10,618 bases of DNA from an uncultured Lachnospiraceae bacterium (GTDB lineage: Bacteria; Bacillota; Clostridia; Lachnospirales; Lachnospiraceae): NCBI GenBank assembly GCA_937910785.1, contig CALDLG010000168.1, positions 1 through 10,618 on the forward strand. Direction: 5' to 3'. The position numbers and the translations under genes were made by a program. How positions within the stretch are numbered: position 1 is the first letter of the stretch; each line of letters begins with the position of its first letter. Shown here one piece after another: positions 6,475 through 10,618 of this stretch. The notes under the pieces were generated by a model, which ran no database searches, was not told the origin of the DNA, and saw only the letters and a list, made by a program, of their open reading frames with translations.

Positions 6475-7344
6475 ATGATTAAATCAAAATCCGCCAAAGT
6501 GGGCGACTGGTGTTTTGTCATAATCTGCGTGCTTGTCAGTCTGATCTGTATCGTGCCGATGCTCAATCTGCTGGCGCGGTCCTTGAGCTCTACGGAGGCG
6601 CTGATCAAACATGAAGTATATTTATGGCCGAAGGGGCTGAATTTGGAAGCATATGCAACAGTGCTGGGTGACATGAAATATATCAGAGCGTTTTTCTGGA
6701 CGGTATTTCTGACGATTGTCTGTACTGTTGTGTCACTTACAATGACAACATTATGTGCGTATCCTCTGATTTTTGAAAATCTGAAGGGGCGTTCGGCGAT
6801 CAATATTTTTATTACGATTACAATGTTCTTCAATGCGGGAACCATTCCGAACTACCTGTTGATGAAGAGCCTGAACCTTCTGAATAATCCGCTTGTACTG
6901 ATCATTCCGAGCTGTATGAGCGTCTATAACATGATTATCATGAGGAGCTTTTTCTACGGCATTCCCGACAGTCTGCGTGAATCGGCGGAAATCGACGGGG
7001 CGAGCTTCTTCAGGATACTGATCAGCATATATCTGCCGCTTTCCAAGCCGGTATTTGCGACGCTGGCGCTGTTCTATGCGGTGGGAAGATGGAACGGATA
7101 TTCGGATGCCCTGATGTATATCAATAAAGACATTTTCTACCCGCTGCAGTTGTTCCTGTATAACATTCTGAACAACATCAACAGCGTGGAAGTGGCAACG
7201 CAGGAAGGTTTCTCATCACCGGGTCTTACCGAATCGCTGAAGGCGGCGATCGTTATGTTCTCGACCGTGCCGATTCTGTGCATTTATCCATGGCTGCAGA
7301 AATATTTCATCCATGGCGTGACGATGGGCGCGGTAAAAGAGTAA
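6475..7344 (+). CDS. ABC sugar importer permease 2 (YtcP/LplC-like, CUT1 type)
   Basis: A 289-residue partner permease. AGGAGG (6461-6466) precedes the ATG at 6475 by 8 nt, and the gene starts 19 bp after the stop of permease 1, so the two are surely cotranscribed and translated in similar amounts. The sequence shows about six hydrophobic segments, the first at about 12-35 (CFVIICVLVSLICIVPMLNL). The EAA loop begins at E169 with ESAEIDGASFF and ends in an LP, in the usual place about 100 residues from the C terminus. The ending VTMGAVKE is typical of YtcP/LplC proteins. With permease 1 it should form a heterodimeric channel. No ATPase gene is adjacent, so a shared MsmX/MsmK-like ATPase encoded elsewhere is expected. 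Confidence 0.94.
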   Translation: MIKSKSAKVGDWCFVIICVLVSLICIVPMLNLLARSLSSTEALIKHEVYLWPKGLNLEAYATVLGDMKYIRAFFWTVFLTIVCTVVSLTMTTLCAYPLIFENLKGRSAINIFITITMFFNAGTIPNYLLMKSLNLLNNPLVLIIPSCMSVYNMIIMRSFFYGIPDSLRESAEIDGASFFRILISIYLPLSKPVFATLALFYAVGRWNGYSDALMYINKDIFYPLQLFLYNILNNINSVEVATQEGFSSPGLTESLKAAIVMFSTVPILCIYPWLQKYFIHGVTMGAVKE

Positions 7345-7447
7345 TACGGAATAACCGGGCTGCGGCTTTCGGATTTTGAAGTATGGAGATTGGGGAAAAG
7401 CAGTCCGTTCATTCATAATTATTAAAAAACAAAGGGAGGTAAAAAAA
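7345..7447 (+). other. 103-bp spacer before the binding-protein gene; weak promoter-like site only
   Basis: No terminator-like hairpin is visible, so read-through from the permease genes is expected. TTGGGG (7390-7395) and CATAAT (7414-7419) with 18 bp between them are a poor sigma-A match. It could add transcription of the binding protein, which is usually needed in excess. No AGCAA element with the spacing of the other promoters occurs here. Confidence 0.3.
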
Positions 7448-9208
7448 GTGAAGAAAAAATTGTTATCAGTATTACTGGCCGGATGCATGGTTTTGTCGCT
7501 GGCTGCCTGCGGTAACGACGGTGGTTCCACACCGGATGCAGGACAGACACAGCCCGAAACGCAGGCGCCTGCGGCTGACACAACTGACAACGCAGCCACA
7601 GATACCACAGAGGGGGGGGACGCTTCGGAGGCTGATGCTGCCGCGGACCCGACTAACGGTGAGCTCGTGGACGGTAAGTTTGCGGAAACGAGAAAGATTA
7701 CGGTAGAGGTATATGACCGCGGTAACGACGGCGGTTCCGATCCTACCAACAACAAGTATACGCAGTATATCAAAGATCAGATGCTGGCGTTACACAATGT
7801 AGAAGTAGAGTTCGTAGCGGTTCCCCGTTGGACGGAAGTTGAACAGATCAATAACCTTCTGGCGGCAGGCGATGCGCCGGATATCTGTCTGACCTATGAC
7901 TATCCGACCGTGCAGACCTACGCGAACATGGGCGGTGTGCTCGATTTAAGCTCTTATGTGGATGATTATAAGGATATTCTTCCGAATCTCTGGAACTGGC
8001 TTGGCGAGACAAACATCTACTGGGATAAAGATCCCGTGAACGGAACACTCTGGGCAATCGAAGGCAAACGTGCGGTTACAAACCGTATCAATACGTTTGT
8101 TCGTAAAGACTGGCTCGATAAGCTCGGTCTGGAAGAGCCTACAACCCGTCAGGAATTCTACGAGATGATCGTAGCTTTCAGAGATAATGCGGATACACTG
8201 CTCGGCGCGGATGCGGATAAAATGATTCCTTATTCCGTAAGCTTTGACGTAGGCTGGAGAGCGGCGCTGTTAATCGAATCCTTTATCGATCCTGATATTT
8301 CCGATTACGATTATTATATCAACGGCTTTGATGACAGAGCGTTGACACAGCCCGGAACCAAAGAGGCGGTCCGCCTGCTGAACCAGTGGTATAATGAAGG
8401 TCTTCTCTGGGATGATTTCGCATTGTACAGCAGCGGTGACAGCACAGAAGACGATATGATCAAGGCAGGTTATGTAGGCGCGTTTATGCACAACTGGGAT
8501 TACCCTTACAGAGATGGTGAGAACAGTATTCAGACGAACCTTGAAAGAATAGTAGGACCGGATGCGAAATTTGTAGTAGTTGACTGCTTTGAGGATACAA
8601 AAGGCGGACATAACAAATTTATCACAAGCTCCGCGGGCGACAGAAAGATCTTCTTCCCTACTACAAATGATGAGCCGCTGGCTTCCATGCTGTATCTTGA
8701 TTTCATCAGCACTCCGGAAGTGATCGAATATCTGCAGATCGGTGACGAAGGCGTTACGCATAACAAACTGGATGACGGCGCGGTGGAAATCATTGCGGCA
8801 ACAGGCGATGATATCCAGAACTCCGGTTTCAATATCGACTATACGATTACCTGTAATGGTCTGCATCTGACAGATGAAGACCTGACCCTGAAATCCATGG
8901 CGCATTCTTACAGCGGAATTGATCCGGCGTTGGTAGAGGTAGCGCATGAAGTCTGCAATACGGATACAAGACCGGCCAAGAACGTAAATGTTGGCGCGAT
9001 TGCGGCAGAAGAAGGCCAGGGCCCGACACTTGCCAGCAAGAGAGACGTTGTTTACGATACGGCAGTTGCAGCGCCGGTTGACAGCTTCGATCAGGTATGG
9101 GATGCTGGTATAGCTGATTATTTAAGCTCCGGCGGTCAGGCAATTATCGACGAACGTACCGAGAAGTGGAAAGCAACCTTTGGCGATGCTACGCAGCTTC
9201 CGGAATAA
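7448..9208 (+). CDS. ABC importer substrate-binding lipoprotein (LplA-like, family 1)
   Basis: A 586-residue extracellular lipoprotein that captures the oligosaccharide for the two permeases upstream. It starts with GTG at 7448, 7 nt after GGAGGT (7435-7440); an ATG at 7376 in frame has no ribosome site and would bury the signal peptide. The lipoprotein signal is MKKK, a hydrophobic stretch, then the lipobox LAAC with C21 as the lipidated residue. Residues about 22-80 are a low-complexity, Asp/Thr/Ala-rich linker spacing the protein from the membrane. The globular domain begins at ITVEVYDRG (about 84) and shows family landmarks such as LLAAGDAPDICLTYD and FVRKDWLDKLGLEEP. The order permease-permease-binding protein is common in Lachnospiraceae and Paenibacillus. 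Its ligand cannot be read from sequence; (methyl)glucuronyl-xylo-oligosaccharide is inferred from the GH67 gene. The linker holds an eight-G tract discussed separately. Confidence 0.94.
   Translation: MKKKLLSVLLAGCMVLSLAACGNDGGSTPDAGQTQPETQAPAADTTDNAATDTTEGGDASEADAAADPTNGELVDGKFAETRKITVEVYDRGNDGGSDPTNNKYTQYIKDQMLALHNVEVEFVAVPRWTEVEQINNLLAAGDAPDICLTYDYPTVQTYANMGGVLDLSSYVDDYKDILPNLWNWLGETNIYWDKDPVNGTLWAIEGKRAVTNRINTFVRKDWLDKLGLEEPTTRQEFYEMIVAFRDNADTLLGADADKMIPYSVSFDVGWRAALLIESFIDPDISDYDYYINGFDDRALTQPGTKEAVRLLNQWYNEGLLWDDFALYSSGDSTEDDMIKAGYVGAFMHNWDYPYRDGENSIQTNLERIVGPDAKFVVVDCFEDTKGGHNKFITSSAGDRKIFFPTTNDEPLASMLYLDFISTPEVIEYLQIGDEGVTHNKLDDGAVEIIAATGDDIQNSGFNIDYTITCNGLHLTDEDLTLKSMAHSYSGIDPALVEVAHEVCNTDTRPAKNVNVGAIAAEEGQGPTLASKRDVVYDTAVAAPVDSFDQVWDAGIADYLSSGGQAIIDERTEKWKATFGDATQLPE
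7509..7738 (+). repeat. near-perfect 20-bp direct repeat flanking the lipoprotein linker
   Basis: The 20 bases at 7509-7528 and 7719-7738 differ at one position; the core is GGTAACGACGG followed by GGTTCC. They are 210 bp apart, exactly 70 codons, and both encode GNDGGS (residues 22-27 and 92-97). Recombination between them would delete most of the linker in frame. The second copy lies in the family's usual YDRG start motif. The first lies right after the lipidated cysteine. Confidence 0.7.
7612..7619 (+). repeat. eight-G homopolymer inside the binding-protein linker
   Basis: Eight consecutive G within codons 55-58 (E-G-G-D). Gain of one G runs into TGA within a few codons, and loss of one G reaches TAG after about 30 codons. 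Either way only a short lipopeptide remains. Such runs are classic slippage sites but also common places for sequencing error. Confidence 0.85.
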
Positions 9209-9253
9209 AATAATCTTTACCATTCATTTGTAGAAACCCAAATACAAACCAGC

Positions 9254-9286
9254 GGAAGAGCGTTCCCTTATCAGGGGCGCTCTTTT
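9254..9286 (+). terminator. intrinsic terminator after the binding-protein gene
   Basis: AAGAGCG (9256-9262) pairs with CGCTCTT (9278-9284), continued inward by CCC (9265-9267) with GGG, around a TTATCA loop. A TTTT run (9283-9286) closes the 3' side. It lies 45 bp past the stop of the binding-protein gene and should end, or strongly reduce, the importer transcript before the GH43 gene. Confidence 0.85.
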
Positions 9287-9290
9287 GCAT

Positions 9291-9325
9291 CGGCCGGGCG
9301 GGAGCAGTCCCATTGTGACGGGCCG
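9291..9325 (+). promoter_or_regulatory. hairpin region just upstream of the GH43 ribosome site
   Basis: CGGCC (9291-9295) can pair with GGCCG (9321-9325), and inside it GGGA (9300-9303) with TCCC (9308-9311) around GCAG. The structure ends 8 nt before AAAGGAG (9334-9340). It has no T-run. It may affect mRNA stability or translation of the GH43 gene. The outer stem is short, so support is modest. Confidence 0.35.
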
Positions 9326-9347
9326 TAACCTCGAAAGGAGAAAAATA

Positions 9348-10618
9348 ATGAACGAAACATGTGAAGAAAAGAAGATGGATAAACCGCGCAGGCAGGCGGT
9401 AAATCCCTATCTGCCTTCCTGGGAGTATATTCCCGACGGCGAACCCTATGTGTTTGGAGACAGGATCTATATCTATGGCTCCCATGATTTTTATAACGGC
9501 TATGTGTTTTGCATGGGGGACTATGTCTGCTGGTCCGCGCCTGTGGATGATCCGGGAAACTGGCGGTATGAAGGGGTGATTTATCCGCGGAATGCGGACC
9601 CGCTCAACAAAGAGGGAAAGATGTGTCTTTATGCCCCGGACATTACGGTTGGACCGGATGGCAGATATTACCTGTATTATGTACTGGATAAGGTGTGCGT
9701 TGTTTCGGTGGCGGTCTGCGATACTCCCGCGGGAAATTTCACCTTTTACGGGTACGTGCATTATCCGGACGGAACACGTCTTGGAGAACGGGAGAACGAT
9801 CAGCCTCAGTTCGACCCCGGCGTGCTGACGGAGGGCGATAAGACTTATCTGTATACGGGCTTTTGCAGCCGGGGCGACAAATCCAGAAACGGAGCGATGA
9901 TGACCGTTTTAGGGCCGGACATGCTGACGGTGGAAAAGGCGCCTGTTTTCGTTATTCCGGGCTGTGAATACAGTGCGGGTACGGGATTTGAAGGACATGA
10001 GTTTTTCGAGGCGCCCTCAATCCGTAAGGTGGAAGAGACATATTATCTGATCTATTCCTCCATCGCGATGCATGAGCTGTGTTATGCTGTCAGTAAGGAA
10101 CCGGATAAAGGTTTTGTTTACGGCGGCGTAATCGTCAGCAACTGTGATCTGCATATCGATACTTATAAGCCTGCGGAGAAACCGATGGCTTACGGGGCCA
10201 ATAATCATGGAAGCATCGTGGAGATGAACGGGGAGTGGTATATTTTTTACCACAGGCATACGAACGGGACCTGGTACAGCAGACAGGGCTGCGCGGAGAA
10301 GATACGGATTCTGGCGGACGGCAGCATTCCGCAGGTGGAGATCACAAGCTGCGGCTTAAACGGCGGCCCGCTGGCAGGTGCGGGGGAATACGGCGCGTAT
10401 CTTGCCTGCAATCTTTTTACGGAGGAGGATTCCGTCTATGTGGGAGATGACCGTTTCCCGAAAATTATGCAGGACGGAAGGGACGGCGATGAACAGCCCG
10501 GCTATATCGGAAATATGAAGGACGGTGCGACGGCCGGATTCAAATACTTTGACTGTAAGAAGGTTACGGGAATTGCTGTCAAAGTGAGGGGATATATGAA
10601 AGGATATTTTGAAGTAAG
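9348..10618 (+). CDS. GH43 family glycoside hydrolase (3' end outside window)
   Basis: 423 complete codons run off the right edge. AAAGGAG (9334-9340) lies 7 nt before the ATG. The five-bladed beta-propeller (about 18-335) shows the three GH43 acids: the probable base D30 in WEYIPDGEPYVF, the pKa-tuning aspartate D98 in LYAPDITVGPDG, and the acid E221 in FFEAPSIRK. It also has NHGSIVEMNGEWYIFYHRH (about 286-304), a characteristic late-blade segment. From about 355 a second beta-rich domain begins (KYFDCKKVTGIAVKVRG), resembling the CBM6-like C-terminal domains of many clostridial GH43 proteins, and is cut by the edge. There is no signal peptide, so the enzyme should be cytoplasmic. Likely activities are alpha-L-arabinofuranosidase or beta-xylosidase on imported xylo-oligosaccharides; sequence alone does not decide. 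It follows a terminator, so it may have its own promoter or depend on read-through. Confidence 0.92.
   Translation, partial: MNETCEEKKMDKPRRQAVNPYLPSWEYIPDGEPYVFGDRIYIYGSHDFYNGYVFCMGDYVCWSAPVDDPGNWRYEGVIYPRNADPLNKEGKMCLYAPDITVGPDGRYYLYYVLDKVCVVSVAVCDTPAGNFTFYGYVHYPDGTRLGERENDQPQFDPGVLTEGDKTYLYTGFCSRGDKSRNGAMMTVLGPDMLTVEKAPVFVIPGCEYSAGTGFEGHEFFEAPSIRKVEETYYLIYSSIAMHELCYAVSKEPDKGFVYGGVIVSNCDLHIDTYKPAEKPMAYGANNHGSIVEMNGEWYIFYHRHTNGTWYSRQGCAEKIRILADGSIPQVEITSCGLNGGPLAGAGEYGAYLACNLFTEEDSVYVGDDRFPKIMQDGRDGDEQPGYIGNMKDGATAGFKYFDCKKVTGIAVKVRGYMKGYFEV

Noticed and set aside
1..10618. CRISPR arrays, tRNA or rRNA genes, insertion sequences, attachment sites, prophage or defence genes
   Set aside because: I found no repeat-spacer pattern, no cloverleaf or rRNA-like segment, no transposase or integrase motif and no flanking duplications. 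The window reads as one coherent sugar-use locus.

Overview
The window looks like part of a glucuronoxylan (or arabinoglucuronoxylan) utilisation locus of a Gram-positive gut or rumen Clostridia bacterium, most likely Lachnospiraceae. The reasons are strong GGAGG ribosome binding sites, AT-rich spacers between genes of roughly 50% GC, a Firmicutes-type lipoprotein signal on the solute-binding protein, and an LplB/YtcP-type carbohydrate importer without its own ATPase gene. The assignment to a group is by general resemblance, not by a database search.

Layout. (1) 1-748, minus strand: an AraC-family regulator, cut by the window edge. (2) 749-1151: the divergent control region. (3) 1152-3305: GH3 beta-xylosidase/arabinofuranosidase type enzyme. 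(4) 3388-5373: GH67 alpha-glucuronidase with all three expected catalytic acids. (5) 5374-5501: a second promoter region. (6) 5502-6455 and 6475-7344: two ABC permeases. (7) 7448-9208: the lipoprotein sugar-binding protein. (8) 9254-9286: an intrinsic terminator. (9) 9348-10618: a GH43 glycosidase running off the right edge. All genes except the regulator are on the plus strand.

How it fits together. The importer would bring in xylo-oligosaccharides carrying (methyl)glucuronic acid, powered by a shared ATPase encoded elsewhere. None of the three glycosidases has a visible signal peptide, so breakdown should be cytoplasmic: GH67 removes the uronic acid from the non-reducing end, GH3 releases xylose (or arabinose), and GH43 removes arabinose or xylose. 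No secreted xylanase lies in the window.

The most interesting signal is regulatory. The spacers before GH3 and before the first permease each carry two AGCAA-headed direct repeats exactly 21 bp apart. In both, the proximal repeat starts exactly 36 bp before a good -10 hexamer (TATACT, TATAAT) with no recognisable -35. This is the geometry expected of an AraC-type activated promoter. The regulator's own promoter has the same AGCAA element at the same 36-bp distance, but with a perfect TTGACA -35 and an extra opposing half-site inside the promoter, which suggests autoregulation. The three proximal elements share AGCAAnAnnTGA. I infer that this is the binding site of the AraC-family protein encoded here. 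Secondary points are stable hairpins just upstream of several Shine-Dalgarno sequences (one with a GNRA tetraloop) and an in-frame run of eight G in the linker of the binding lipoprotein, where slippage would switch it off.
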